A stretch of DNA of 14,895 bases from an uncultured Dorea sp. (GCA_910578865.1 CAJTRM010000047.1:1-14895), one strand, 5' to 3'; shown: positions 5,984 through 13,042, counted from the first letter of the stretch. Numbers and translations are program-made. Notes: a model not told the origin generated them from the sequence alone.

Positions 5984-7453
5984 ATGGAACGAAGGATAAA
6001 AAATAAGATAGAGAATAAAGTAGATAATAATAGAAGCGGAAAAATTAAAAACAGGGTCAAAAGCCGGGAAAACAGCGGTATCAGAAGCAGAGTCAGGAGT
6101 TTGGAAAATGAAGAGACCAGAGGAAGGATCCGGAACAGGAGAGGCAGTAAAAGGAGCAGAATCGTCACAGTCTGTAAAATATATGCATTTGTTGCGGTTC
6201 TCGGGTTTCTTGCGTTTGTGGCATTGATCATACCGCTTCGCCCCAAAGAATCCCAAATTGAAAAGCGTGTGCTGACCAAATTCCCAAAGCCTACCGTAGA
6301 GACGTTGTGGAACGGTGAGTTCTTTGAGGGTGTAAATACCTGGTATGCGGATACATTTCCATTCCGGGAGAAATTGATTTCCGGAAATATGGAAGTGCGG
6401 GCGGCATATGGAGTGCAGAAAAATCAGATATACGGGGATGTCCAGGCGGTAGCCGAGGTGTCTGAGGAGGATATTGCAGAAGAGGAAACGAAGGAAGACG
6501 AGAAGGAAAAAACAACAGTAAAATCTGGTGAAAAGCAAAGAGAGATCCAGGAGATCCAGGAGAAATTCGGCGCTGTGTATGTGGCGGAAAATACTGCATT
6601 TGGCTTATACGGATTTAATCAAAAGGGAGTGGATAAGTATGTGGAAGCGCTTAATACACTGGCCAATAAGGTGGATGAAGATGTAAAGATCTATGATATG
6701 GTCGTGCCGATCAGTTCAGGGGTATATCTGGATGCAAAGCTTCAGAAGGAGCTGGGCAGCAGCGACCAGCGGGAGGCTATCCAGTATATATGCGATAAGC
6801 TGGATAAGAAGATTACTCCGGTTGACGTATTTGCCACACTGGAGGATCACAATGACGAGTATCTTTATTTCCGGACAGATCACCACTGGACGGCGCTTGG
6901 AGCATATTATGCGTACCGCGAGTTTATGAAAGAAAAGGATATCAAGCCAACTCCGATTGACAGTTATGAGACGAAAACTTTTGACAATTTCCTGGGGACG
7001 ATGTATTCCTACTGTAATCAGTCGGCCGCATTGGGAGAAACGCCGGATACGGTGACGGCTTATATTCCTCTTGCCACGAATGATATGACTTATACGGACC
7101 GGAAAGGAAACACGGTGGATTATGAGATTATATCAGATGTGTCTGAATGGAATGCGGCGTCAAAATATAATTGTTTTATCGGAGGAGACCAGCCTATTAG
7201 TGAGATTCATAATCCAGAGAAAAGTGACGGCAGTTCCTGTCTGGTAGTAAAGGAATCTTTCGGCAATGCATTTGTACCGTTTTTGGTGGATCATTATGAG
7301 TACGTATATGTTGTGGATTACCGTTATTATCCATCCGGCCTGACGGCTTTGATCACTGAAAAAGAGATTCAGGATGTACTTTTTCTGAATAATATTTCTG
7401 CGGCATCTGCGGATAAGCTGGTGGCTAATGTTGCAGAGATTATAAATTATTGA
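5984..7453 (+). CDS. DHHW-family SGNH-like O-acetylation protein (AlgX/AlgJ-like)
   Basis: The 489-residue protein has an unusual very basic N-terminus (1-60, full of Arg/Lys/Asn), one membrane anchor (about 61-85), and an extracellular catalytic domain. The DHHW motif at 299-302 (YFRTDHHWTALG) and Ser425 in VKESFGNAF match the Asp-His and Ser elements of AlgX/AlgJ proteins. These take acetyl groups from the MBOAT partner and place them on the polymer. An acidic/basic Glu-Lys-rich stretch at about 158-195 looks like a disordered insert. Co-transcription with the MBOAT gene is likely (18-bp gap, no terminator between). The nearest purine-rich site, AGAAGG, is 14 bases from the ATG, farther than usual, so translation may be coupled. 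The only in-frame upstream stop is the preceding gene's TAG. DHHW family assignment is firm; substrate unknown. Confidence 0.85.
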   Translation: MERRIKNKIENKVDNNRSGKIKNRVKSRENSGIRSRVRSLENEETRGRIRNRRGSKRSRIVTVCKIYAFVAVLGFLAFVALIIPLRPKESQIEKRVLTKFPKPTVETLWNGEFFEGVNTWYADTFPFREKLISGNMEVRAAYGVQKNQIYGDVQAVAEVSEEDIAEEETKEDEKEKTTVKSGEKQREIQEIQEKFGAVYVAENTAFGLYGFNQKGVDKYVEALNTLANKVDEDVKIYDMVVPISSGVYLDAKLQKELGSSDQREAIQYICDKLDKKITPVDVFATLEDHNDEYLYFRTDHHWTALGAYYAYREFMKEKDIKPTPIDSYETKTFDNFLGTMYSYCNQSAALGETPDTVTAYIPLATNDMTYTDRKGNTVDYEIISDVSEWNAASKYNCFIGGDQPISEIHNPEKSDGSSCLVVKESFGNAFVPFLVDHYEYVYVVDYRYYPSGLTALITEKEIQDVLFLNNISAASADKLVANVAEIINY

Positions 7454-7478
7454 TGTCAGGTTGATAGTAGTCGGTGCA

Positions 7479-7562
7479 TTTTGCCGGTAGATAATACCGG
7501 AAAACAGAATAATTACAGGTTTACAAAAAACTTCCCGGTGTATCATAACGCCGGGGAGTTTT
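7479..7562 (+). terminator. Two hairpins ending the acyltransferase operon
   Basis: The first hairpin (7479-7504) pairs TTTTGCCGGTA with TACCGGAAAA around GATAA, with one bulged G; it suits termination on either strand. The second (7527-7562) pairs AAAACTTCCCGG with CCGGGGAGTTTT over 12 bp with one G-U pair and ends in a T-run. Together they close the operon before the guaA promoter. Confidence 0.7.
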
Positions 7563-7603
7563 GCTGTCTGATGGCTGGCGGCATTTTGTTATGAAGATAT
7601 CCC

Positions 7604-7632
7604 TTGTAAAGGTATAGGCGGTATTGTATAAT
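7604..7632 (+). promoter_or_regulatory. guaA promoter
   Basis: TTGTAA (7604-7609), a 17-bp spacer and a perfect TATAAT (7627-7632). Transcription would start near 7639, leaving a leader of about 95 nt that is mostly taken up by the structure at 7647-7709. Confidence 0.7.
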
Positions 7633-7646
7633 AATTTTGTTTTTGG

Positions 7647-7709
7647 AATCTATATTCGTGGGGCCTGAATGAGGGGTTATGTTTCAGGGCTCATAGATTT
7701 TGTTTAACC
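7647..7709 (+). promoter_or_regulatory. Structured guaA leader RNA (candidate regulatory element)
   Basis: AATCTAT (7647-7653) pairs with ATAGATT (7693-7699). Inside, GGGCCTGAA (7661-7669) pairs with TTCAGGGCTC (7683-7692), with one bulged G and one G-U pair. The left side carries a 7-nt bulge (7654-7660) and the right side none. The 13-nt loop holds GGTTA (7675-7679), which is complementary to TAACC at 7705-7709, so an H-type pseudoknot is possible just before the ribosome binding site. It lacks the conserved core of the purine riboswitch. It could act as a ligand sensor, an attenuator (a weak T-rich stretch follows) or simply a stable leader. Function is inferred from position and pairing only. 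Confidence 0.45.
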
Positions 7710-7732
7710 ATTGTTATAGTAGGAGGAGTTCT

Positions 7733-9280
7733 GTGAAGAGTGAGTTGGTAATTGTGATTGATTTTGGAGGCCAGTATAATCAGCTGGTGGCAAGACGTGT
7801 CAGGGAATGCAATGTGTACTGTGAGATCTATTCTTACAGGACAGATCTTGAAAAGATCAAAGCTATGAAGCCAAAGGGGATTATCCTGACCGGCGGCCCT
7901 AACAGTTGTTATGAAGAGAAGTCACCGACGTGTTCCAGAGAACTGTTTGAACTTGGCATTCCGGTACTGGGACTTTGCTATGGCGCGCAACTTATGCAGC
8001 ATGTGCTTGGCGGCAGAGTGGCCCGGGCCGATGTAAGAGAATACGGGAAAACGAAGGTATTAGTGGATAAAAGATCTTCCCGGATCTTCAAGGATGTCTC
8101 AGAAGAGACAATGTGCTGGATGAGTCATTTTGATACGATTTTTGAGGTTGCACCGGGCTTCGAGGTTACAGCGCATACGGCGGACTGTCCGGTGGCTGCT
8201 GCGGAGAATATAGATGCAGGATTATATGCTATTCAGTATCATCCGGAGGTTATGCACACTGCCGAGGGGATGAAAATGCTCTCGAACTTTGTACTGGGGG
8301 TATGTGGCTGCTGCGGAGACTGGAGAATGGAATTTTTTGTGGAGGAATCTGTAAAGCAGATTCGTGAAAAGGTAGGCAGCGGCAGGGTACTCTGTGCTCT
8401 GTCCGGTGGCGTGGATTCTTCTGTGGCGGCAGTTATGCTGTCAAAGGCCATAGGTTCGCAGCTTACGTGTGTATTCGTGGACCACGGGCTTCTCCGTAAA
8501 GACGAGGGAGATGAGGTGGAGTCGGTATTTGGCCCGGAAGGTGCATATGACCTGAACTTTATCCGCGTGAATGCACAGCAGAGATTTTACCACAGATTGT
8601 CAGGGATTACAGAGCCGGAGGAAAAGCGGAAGATCATTGGTGAAGAATTTATTCATGTTTTTGAGGAAGAGGCGAAAAAGATCGGTGCAGTGGATTTTCT
8701 TGTCCAGGGTACTATTTATCCGGATGTGGTTGAAAGCGGGCTTGGCGGGGAATCGGCAGTTATCAAGTCTCACCATAATGTAGGGGGCCTGCCTGATTAT
8801 GTGGATTTTAAGGAGATTATTGAGCCTCTCAGGAATCTTTTTAAGGATGAGGTCCGCAAGGTGGGATTAGAGCTTGGGATCCCGGAGTATCTGGTGTTCC
8901 GTCAGCCATTTCCGGGGCCTGGCCTCGGGGTTCGTATTGTAGGAGAGGTTACGGCAGATAAAGTGAGGATTGTGCAGGACGCAGATGCGATATACCGTGA
9001 AGAGATAGCAAATGCCGGTCTGGATCGCAATATCGGCCAGTATTTTGCGGGGCTGACCAATATGCAGAGCGTCGGTGTCATGGGGGATGAGAGGACTTAT
9101 GATTATGCGGTGGCGCTTAGGGCTGTGAATACGGTGGACTTTATGACCGCAGAGGCGGCGGAGATCCCGTTTGAGGTGCTTCAGAAGGTGATGGGGAGGA
9201 TCATTAATGAGGTTAAAGGGGTTAATCGGGTGATGTATGATCTGACGAGTAAGCCGCCGGGGACGATTGAGTTCGAATAA
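7733..9280 (+). CDS. guaA: GMP synthase (glutamine-hydrolysing)
   Basis: GMP synthase turns XMP, ATP and glutamine into GMP, the last step of guanine nucleotide synthesis in the cytoplasm. The GTG at 7733 is the start: AGGAGGAG ends 5 bases before it, and the product (515 residues) has the usual length. The N-terminal amidotransferase domain carries Cys82 in GLCYGAQ, with His170 and Glu172 in QYHPEV. The ATP-pyrophosphatase P-loop is SGGVDSS at 224-230. The C-terminal dimerisation and XMP-binding part contains FRQPFPGPGLG and ends in the classic KPPGTIEFE. The gene has its own promoter and a structured leader, so nucleotide-responsive control is likely. Its 3' end is the apparent insertion point of the mobilizable element to the right; the coding sequence is intact. 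Confidence 0.97.
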   Translation: MKSELVIVIDFGGQYNQLVARRVRECNVYCEIYSYRTDLEKIKAMKPKGIILTGGPNSCYEEKSPTCSRELFELGIPVLGLCYGAQLMQHVLGGRVARADVREYGKTKVLVDKRSSRIFKDVSEETMCWMSHFDTIFEVAPGFEVTAHTADCPVAAAENIDAGLYAIQYHPEVMHTAEGMKMLSNFVLGVCGCCGDWRMEFFVEESVKQIREKVGSGRVLCALSGGVDSSVAAVMLSKAIGSQLTCVFVDHGLLRKDEGDEVESVFGPEGAYDLNFIRVNAQQRFYHRLSGITEPEEKRKIIGEEFIHVFEEEAKKIGAVDFLVQGTIYPDVVESGLGGESAVIKSHHNVGGLPDYVDFKEIIEPLRNLFKDEVRKVGLELGIPEYLVFRQPFPGPGLGVRIVGEVTADKVRIVQDADAIYREEIANAGLDRNIGQYFAGLTNMQSVGVMGDERTYDYAVALRAVNTVDFMTAEAAEIPFEVLQKVMGRIINEVKGVNRVMYDLTSKPPGTIEFE

Positions 9281-9450
9281 ACAAAAATGTTTAGTGAACC
9301 CAGTGTTTATGCGGGTTTGCGGCATTTCAAAAGGTCTTTTGATAACAAATTGATAACAGTCGTTTGAGTGCGATTATTCTTACTGTCTGATGGTTTACAG
9401 GTGGGAGAATGATTTTTAAGTGGTTTGGATGACTGAAATAAATCCATATT
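9281..9450. other. guaA/IME boundary region with integrase-site-like repeats
   Basis: No gene is seen here. Directly after the guaA stop, CAAAAATGTTTAGT (9282-9295) copies 14 bases of the IME control region at 10154-10167. AACCC/GGGTT (9297-9301 and 9313-9317) is a small hairpin. TCAAAAG-GT-CTTTTGA (9327-9342) is a 7-bp palindrome. TTGATAACA occurs twice, at 9339-9347 and 9350-9358, 11 bp apart on the same helix face. Such direct repeats at element ends are commonly arm-type integrase sites. The element's left attachment site should lie at or just after 9280, but without the right end the core repeat cannot be named. Confidence 0.45.
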
Positions 9451-9452
9451 AG

Positions 9453-9499
9453 AAACGCCCTTAGCTGTGGGTAGGAACTCATGGCTAAGGGCGTTTTTT
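9453..9499. terminator. Strong terminator at the left side of the IME
   Basis: A 13-bp perfect inverted repeat (AAACGCCCTTAGC at 9453-9465 and GCTAAGGGCGTTT at 9484-9496) with an 18-nt loop is followed by a T-run to 9499. Read rightward it is a strong terminator that would stop transcripts from guaA. Read leftward it can end the regulator mRNA, with a shorter T-run. Confidence 0.8.
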
Positions 9500-9507
9500 C
9501 GTCTTTA

Positions 9508-10038
9508 TCAATCTTTAGGAAGTCGGTCTTTGAATGCTTCGACTAAGGCATCGCTTAATTCCTTAGAGGGAGCTTTCTCCCAATGTTGTGTAGTGTCAAA
9601 TTTTGGATAATTGTACCGCCACTGGTCGTATTCCTCCTTGCTGATTTCCTCGGTGGAGAGTTTGTCTGCCTGTTCTTTCCAAGCAGAGAGCATTTTCAGT
9701 AACTCGGCGGCATTCTTACTTTTATCTTTGTTGACCTTTAAGCAGACTTCTCCGTCTGCTTCAGTGATGGTAAGACCGTAATTGTCCTCAAGGGCAAATA
9801 GGGTGTGCATAAGCCCGATATAGCTGTCAATGTCGGGTATGTCCAGAGCCTGCGGCACAACGTCAAGAGCCTGTGCCAGTGCAGCCGTTAGGTCTGTTTT
9901 TGGCTTACGAGAGCCTGTTTCGTACTGTGCCAGACGCACATCTGCGCTCCGTTCGGGAAACCCGACAAGCATACCAAGATATTTCTGCGTCATGCCCCGC
10001 ATGATGCGGAAAAAATGTATTCTTTCGCCAATCGCCAT
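9508..10038 (-). CDS. Xre-family HTH transcriptional regulator of the IME
   Basis: The 176-residue protein has an N-terminal Cro/C1-type helix-turn-helix (about 5-65). The stretch MTQKYLGMLVGF followed by RLAQYETGSRKPK holds the two helices and the usual turn; an extra few residues (PERSADV) sit between them. The C-terminal 110 residues are charged and helical with no motif I recognise. Genes of this size and order, divergent from xis-int, are common in Lachnospiraceae IMEs and ICEs and are thought to act as repressors of the excision/transfer genes. AAGGAG lies 8 bases before the ATG. The promoter carries an AGC-N6-GTTTAG site in its spacer, as does the opposite xis promoter, which suggests that it represses both itself and xis-int. 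Confidence 0.85.
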   Translation of the reverse strand: MAIGERIHFFRIMRGMTQKYLGMLVGFPERSADVRLAQYETGSRKPKTDLTAALAQALDVVPQALDIPDIDSYIGLMHTLFALEDNYGLTITEADGEVCLKVNKDKSKNAAELLKMLSAWKEQADKLSTEEISKEEYDQWRYNYPKFDTTQHWEKAPSKELSDALVEAFKDRLPKD

Positions 10039-10071
10039 AATGTTTCACTCCTTGTTCCTATGTTTGCAAAG

Positions 10072-10101
10072 AGTATAGCATATATGTTTAGAACAAGTCA
10101 A
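10072..10101 (-). promoter_or_regulatory. Promoter of the Xre regulator
   Basis: On the minus strand TTGACT (10101-10096), an 18-bp spacer and TATACT (10077-10072). The operator-like AGCATATATGTTTAG (10077-10091) lies within the spacer and -10 edge. Confidence 0.65.
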
Positions 10102-10193
10102 TAGAAACGAAACAAAAAAGTTTAATATTTTCTCGAAATCCTATTGACAGAAGCAAAAATGTTTAGTATTATGAATTAAGCAAAAACGCTTAG
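10077..10193. promoter_or_regulatory. Three operator-like sites AGC-N6-GYTTAG
   Basis: Three 15-bp sites share AGC-N6-GYTTAG: 10077-10091 (N6 = ATATAT), 10152-10166 (AAAAAT) and 10179-10193 (AAAAAC, GCTTAG). The third has a 5-bp inverted repeat, TAAGC and GCTTA. The first lies in the spacer of the regulator promoter, the second in the spacer of the xis promoter, and the third just downstream of it. This layout fits repression by one dimeric protein, most simply the adjacent Xre regulator. A fourth copy with one change (AAC) sits at 9280-9294. Confidence 0.55.
10144..10172 (+). promoter_or_regulatory. Promoter of the xis-int operon
   Basis: A perfect TTGACA (10144-10149), 17-bp spacer and TATTAT (10167-10172). 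The spacer is almost entirely an operator-like site, so the promoter should be tightly controlled. It probably drives xis, int, the MobC-like gene and the ATPase, which are closely packed. Confidence 0.75.
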
Positions 10194-10212
10194 AGAAGAA
10201 AGGAGAAATTGT

Positions 10213-10401
10213 ATGGACAACAAATTTATCCGTGTGGATGAAGTGGCGCAGGAGCTTTCTGTGTCAAAGCCTTATGCCTACAAACTCATCAAGAAATTGA
10301 ATGATGAGCTGAAGGAGCAGGGGTTTATTACGATTGCAGGGAGAGTGAACCGCCAGTATTTTCAGGAAAGGCTCTACGGAGCAGGAAAGGGGGAAAGTTA
10401 A
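10213..10401 (+). CDS. xis: Excisionase-like small HTH protein
   Basis: The 62-residue protein has a winged-helix DNA-binding fold: RVDEVAQELSVSKPYAYKLIKKLN forms the helix-turn-helix, and ITIAGRVNRQYF the wing. It matches the small excisionase/HTH proteins encoded just before tyrosine integrases in Firmicute IMEs. Such proteins bend the element ends and steer integrase toward excision. AAAGGAG lies before the ATG. Its stop codon (10399-10401) is directly followed by the integrase ATG, so the two are surely translated together. Confidence 0.8.
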   Translation: MDNKFIRVDEVAQELSVSKPYAYKLIKKLNDELKEQGFITIAGRVNRQYFQERLYGAGKGES

Positions 10402-11481
10402 ATGCCAGTATTTAAGAATGAGGGCAATGGCACTTGGTATGTGATGGCTCGGTATGTGAACTGGAAAGGGGAGCGTAAGCAGAAATGCAAGCGTGGGTTT
10501 GCCACAAAGCGGGAAGCGCAGGAGTGGGAGCGGAAGTTCCAGTTACAAAATTCTGCTGACCTTGACATGGACTTTGAAGATTTTACGGAGCTTTATAAAA
10601 ATGATGTTAAAAATCGTTTAAAGGAGAACACTTGGCTGACAAAGGAGCATATCATTCGGACGAAGATTCTTCCGTACTTTGGAAAGATGAAGATTAGCGA
10701 GATTGGAACAAAGGAAATTATCGCATGGCAGAATGAGCTGCTTGCCTACCGTGATGAAAAACGCAGTCCCTATTCGCAGACGTATCTGAAAACCGTCCAC
10801 AACCAGCTTTCCGCTATCTTCAACCATGCGGTACGGTATTATGACCTACGCTCCAATCCTGCGGCAAAGGCGGGGAACATGGGGAGCGAGGAACACAAGG
10901 AAATGCTGTTCTGGACAAAAGAGGAATATAAGAAGTTTGCAGATGAAATGATGGACAAGCCGGTTTCCTTTTATGCTTTTGAAATGCTTTACTGGTGTGG
11001 CATCCGTGAGGGAGAATTATTAGCATTGACCGCCGCAGACTATGACTTTGACAAGGAAACGGTCACGATTAACAAGTCCTACCAACGCCTGCATGGTGAG
11101 GATGTGATTACCTCTCCGAAAACGAAAAAGAGCAACCGCACAATCAAAATGCCGAAGTTCCTCTGTGAGGAAATGCAGGAGTATATCAGTATGCTTTATG
11201 GGTTAAAAAAGAAAGACCGCATTTTCACAGTGACAAAGAGTTATCTTCACCACGAAATGGACAGGGGCGCAAAAGCCGCAGGGATAAAACGTATTAGGAT
11301 TCACGATTTACGCCATAGTCATATCAGTTTATTGATTGACATGGGGTTTTCAGCGGTGGCAATTGCTGACCGTGTAGGACATGAGAGCATTGAAATCACT
11401 TACCGTTATGCACATTTGTTTCCGTCAAAGCAGACGGAAATGGCAGACAGATTAGACGATTTAGGAAAGGGGGATTTTTGA
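10402..11481 (+). CDS. int: Tyrosine recombinase / integrase of the IME
   Basis: The 359-residue integrase has an N-terminal arm-type DNA-binding domain (about 1-50, GTWYVMARYVNWKGERKQK), a core-binding SAM-like domain (about 55-155) and a catalytic domain (about 165-350). Active-site residues are Arg202 in CGIREGE, a beta-hairpin lysine in TSPKTKKSNR, His301 and Arg304 in HDLRHSH, His327 in VGHES, and the nucleophile Tyr336 in YRYAHL. The set is complete, so the enzyme should be active. It is of the Tn916-like branch common in Gram-positive IMEs. The start abuts the xis stop, and GAAAGGGGGAAAG is the ribosome binding site. Its likely target is the 3' end of guaA, next to the element's left end. 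Confidence 0.95.
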   Translation: MPVFKNEGNGTWYVMARYVNWKGERKQKCKRGFATKREAQEWERKFQLQNSADLDMDFEDFTELYKNDVKNRLKENTWLTKEHIIRTKILPYFGKMKISEIGTKEIIAWQNELLAYRDEKRSPYSQTYLKTVHNQLSAIFNHAVRYYDLRSNPAAKAGNMGSEEHKEMLFWTKEEYKKFADEMMDKPVSFYAFEMLYWCGIREGELLALTAADYDFDKETVTINKSYQRLHGEDVITSPKTKKSNRTIKMPKFLCEEMQEYISMLYGLKKKDRIFTVTKSYLHHEMDRGAKAAGIKRIRIHDLRHSHISLLIDMGFSAVAIADRVGHESIEITYRYAHLFPSKQTEMADRLDDLGKGDF

Positions 11482-11482
11482 C

Positions 11483-11818
11483 ATGTCGGCAAAGAATTTA
11501 GACAACTGTAACCGTTGGAGGAACAAGACTGTTGCGTTTCGGGTATCTCCCGAAGAAAACGAGCAGATTAACAAAGCTGTGCGGCTTTCGGGGCTTACCA
11601 AGCAGGACTATATCACAAGGCGGCTGTTGTGCCAAGACGTGGTTGTGCAGGGCAATCCGAGGGTGTATAAGGCACTCCGCAATGAGCTTGCCGTTGTCCT
11701 TGCAGAATTGCAGAGGATTGAAGCGGGTGAAAGTGTAAATGAAGAACTGCTTGACACAATCGAACTGATTGCTATTATCCTCGGCGGTCTGAAAGGAGAA
11801 AGTGAAGATGGCGAATAA
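11483..11818 (+). CDS. MobC-like ribbon-helix-helix mobilization accessory protein
   Basis: The 111-residue protein begins with a segment, WRNKTVAFRVSPEENEQI, that fits a ribbon-helix-helix beta strand and first helix, followed by AVRLSGLTKQDYITRRLL. This is typical of MobC or relaxosome accessory proteins and related small element proteins. The C-terminal half is helical and acidic. Such proteins bind oriT beside the relaxase. It starts 1 base after the integrase stop and overlaps the ATPase start by 11 bases, so it belongs to the int operon. The family is recognised by pattern only; an antitoxin-like or regulatory role is the main alternative. Confidence 0.6.
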   Translation: MSAKNLDNCNRWRNKTVAFRVSPEENEQINKAVRLSGLTKQDYITRRLLCQDVVVQGNPRVYKALRNELAVVLAELQRIEAGESVNEELLDTIELIAIILGGLKGESEDGE

Positions 11819-12905
11819 AAAAGAAACGGCTGCCCCGAATGTATCTGTTGGCGCAGATACGGAGCAACCGTCTGATGTAAACAAGAACAGTATAACCAAT
11901 TACCCACCGAAAAACAATAGCAAAGTCCTTGAAACTGTTTCTATGGCAGAATTGTACGATTCTGTATATCCGAGCAAGCCGCCCTTGATTGACGGGCTGC
12001 TCTACCCTGGAACTTATCTTTTCGCAGGTGCGCCAAAGCTCGGCAAGAGCTTTCTGATGGCGCAGATTGCCTACCATATCAGCATGGGAGTGCCGCTGTG
12101 GGAATATCCCGCCCGAAAAGGAACGGTCTTGTACCTTGCCCTTGAAGATGACTACCGCCGCCTGCAGGAAAGGCTGTACCGTATGTTTGGAACAGATGGG
12201 GCAGACAGTTTATTCTTTTCTGTTTCGGCGGGTAATCTTGGAAACGGATTAGATGAACAGTTGCAGGAATTTATGAAACAGCATACCGATACAAAGCTGA
12301 TTATTATTGACACGCTCCAAAAGGTGCGGGAAGTCGGCGGGGACAATTACAGTTACGCAAACGACTATGAAATAATTACAAGGCTGAAACAGTTTGCAGA
12401 CAGTTATGGTATCTGTCTCCTGCTTGTTCATCATACCAGAAAGCAGGGCTCTGATGATAAGTTTGACATGATTTCGGGGACTACTGGCTTGCTCGGTGCG
12501 GCTGACGGTGCGTTCCTGTTGCAGAAAGAAAAACGCATTGGCAACGCCGCCACGCTTGAAGTGTCGGGCAGAGACCAGCAAGAGCAAAAACTCTATCTTC
12601 TCCGAAATCCCGAAACATTGTTATGGGATTTTCAAAAGGCAGAAACAGAACTTTGGAAAGAGCCGCCAGAGCCTTTACTTGAGGAAATAGACAAAAGGAT
12701 TACTGCCGACTGCCCCTTGTGGCAGGGGACGGCGACGGAGCTTGCGGCTTGGCTGAAAACGGAGTTACAGCCGAACAGCCTTGCACGGAAACTGAATATT
12801 CTGTCGGGACGTTTACTCAACGAATACGGCATTTTCTATAAGCGGGAGCGGTGTCACGAGGGGCGTATGATAAAGCTATACCGTGGGGAGCGTGACGGTA
12901 TGTGA
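11808..12905 (+). CDS. RepA-like AAA ATPase / helicase (RecA-fold)
   Basis: The 365-residue protein has a disordered N-terminus (about 1-45), then a RecA/KaiC-type ATPase domain. It shows Walker A GAPKLGKS (74-81), the sensor-like YLALEDD stretch, Walker B LIIIDTL with Asp168, and LLLVHHTRK. This is the signature of the AAA_25/RepA helicase group (RSF1010 RepA-like) found in many mobilizable elements. The C-terminal part (about 285-365) looks like a winged helix. It may unwind or help replicate the excised element. The ATG at 11808 is preferred, with AAAGGAG 9 bases upstream; a GTG at 11802 is too close to that site. The 3' end and stop codon lie inside a GTGACGGT repeat array, a possible binding site for this or another element protein. 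Confidence 0.82.
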   Translation: MANKKETAAPNVSVGADTEQPSDVNKNSITNYPPKNNSKVLETVSMAELYDSVYPSKPPLIDGLLYPGTYLFAGAPKLGKSFLMAQIAYHISMGVPLWEYPARKGTVLYLALEDDYRRLQERLYRMFGTDGADSLFFSVSAGNLGNGLDEQLQEFMKQHTDTKLIIIDTLQKVREVGGDNYSYANDYEIITRLKQFADSYGICLLLVHHTRKQGSDDKFDMISGTTGLLGAADGAFLLQKEKRIGNAATLEVSGRDQQEQKLYLLRNPETLLWDFQKAETELWKEPPEPLLEEIDKRITADCPLWQGTATELAAWLKTELQPNSLARKLNILSGRLLNEYGIFYKRERCHEGRMIKLYRGERDGM

Positions 12906-12974
12906 CGGTGTGACGGTATTTTTAGGAGCGGGGTGCGGTACTGAAATAACTGTCACATCGACGCAAACCGTCAC
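12892..12974. repeat. GTGACGGT repeat array (iteron-like)
   Basis: GTGACGGT occurs at 12892-12899, 12902-12909 and 12910-12917. The exact reverse complement ACCGTCAC occurs at 12967-12974, and ACTGTCAC (one change) at 12949-12956. The direct copies lie over the ATPase stop codon; the inverted ones are about 35-55 bases on, so a large stem is also possible. It could be a binding site for the RepA-like ATPase, the MobC-like protein or the relaxase. Confidence 0.6.
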
Positions 12975-12989
12975 GGATAAAGTTTTTGC

Positions 12990-13029
12990 GGGGTGCAGGG
13001 GGCTTTTTTCAAAAAGCCGCCCTTGCCCC
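12990..13029 (+). terminator. Long hairpin after the ATPase gene
   Basis: The core pairs GGCTTTTT (13001-13008) with AAAAAGCC (13011-13018). It extends outward with GGG (12998-13000) to CCC (13020-13022), C-A to T-G, and GGGG (12990-12993) to CCCC (13026-13029), with small bulges. It may end the int operon transcript or be part of the transfer origin. Confidence 0.55.
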
Positions 13030-13042
13030 TCGGAGAGCGCAA

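Noticed and set aside
5705..6538. 277-codon minus-strand open frame across the MBOAT/DHHW junction
   Set aside because: It lies opposite two clear genes and has biased, low-complexity composition with no ribosome binding site; a shadow frame.
7639..7732. Purine (guanine) riboswitch before guaA
   Set aside because: The three-way junction and its conserved core, including the TTTCTACC-like joining segment, are not present; only a long hairpin with possible pseudoknot can be drawn.
12892..12917. CRISPR-like array in the GTGACGGT repeats
   Set aside because: The repeats are 8 bp with almost no spacer and include inverted copies; this is a protein-binding array pattern, not CRISPR.
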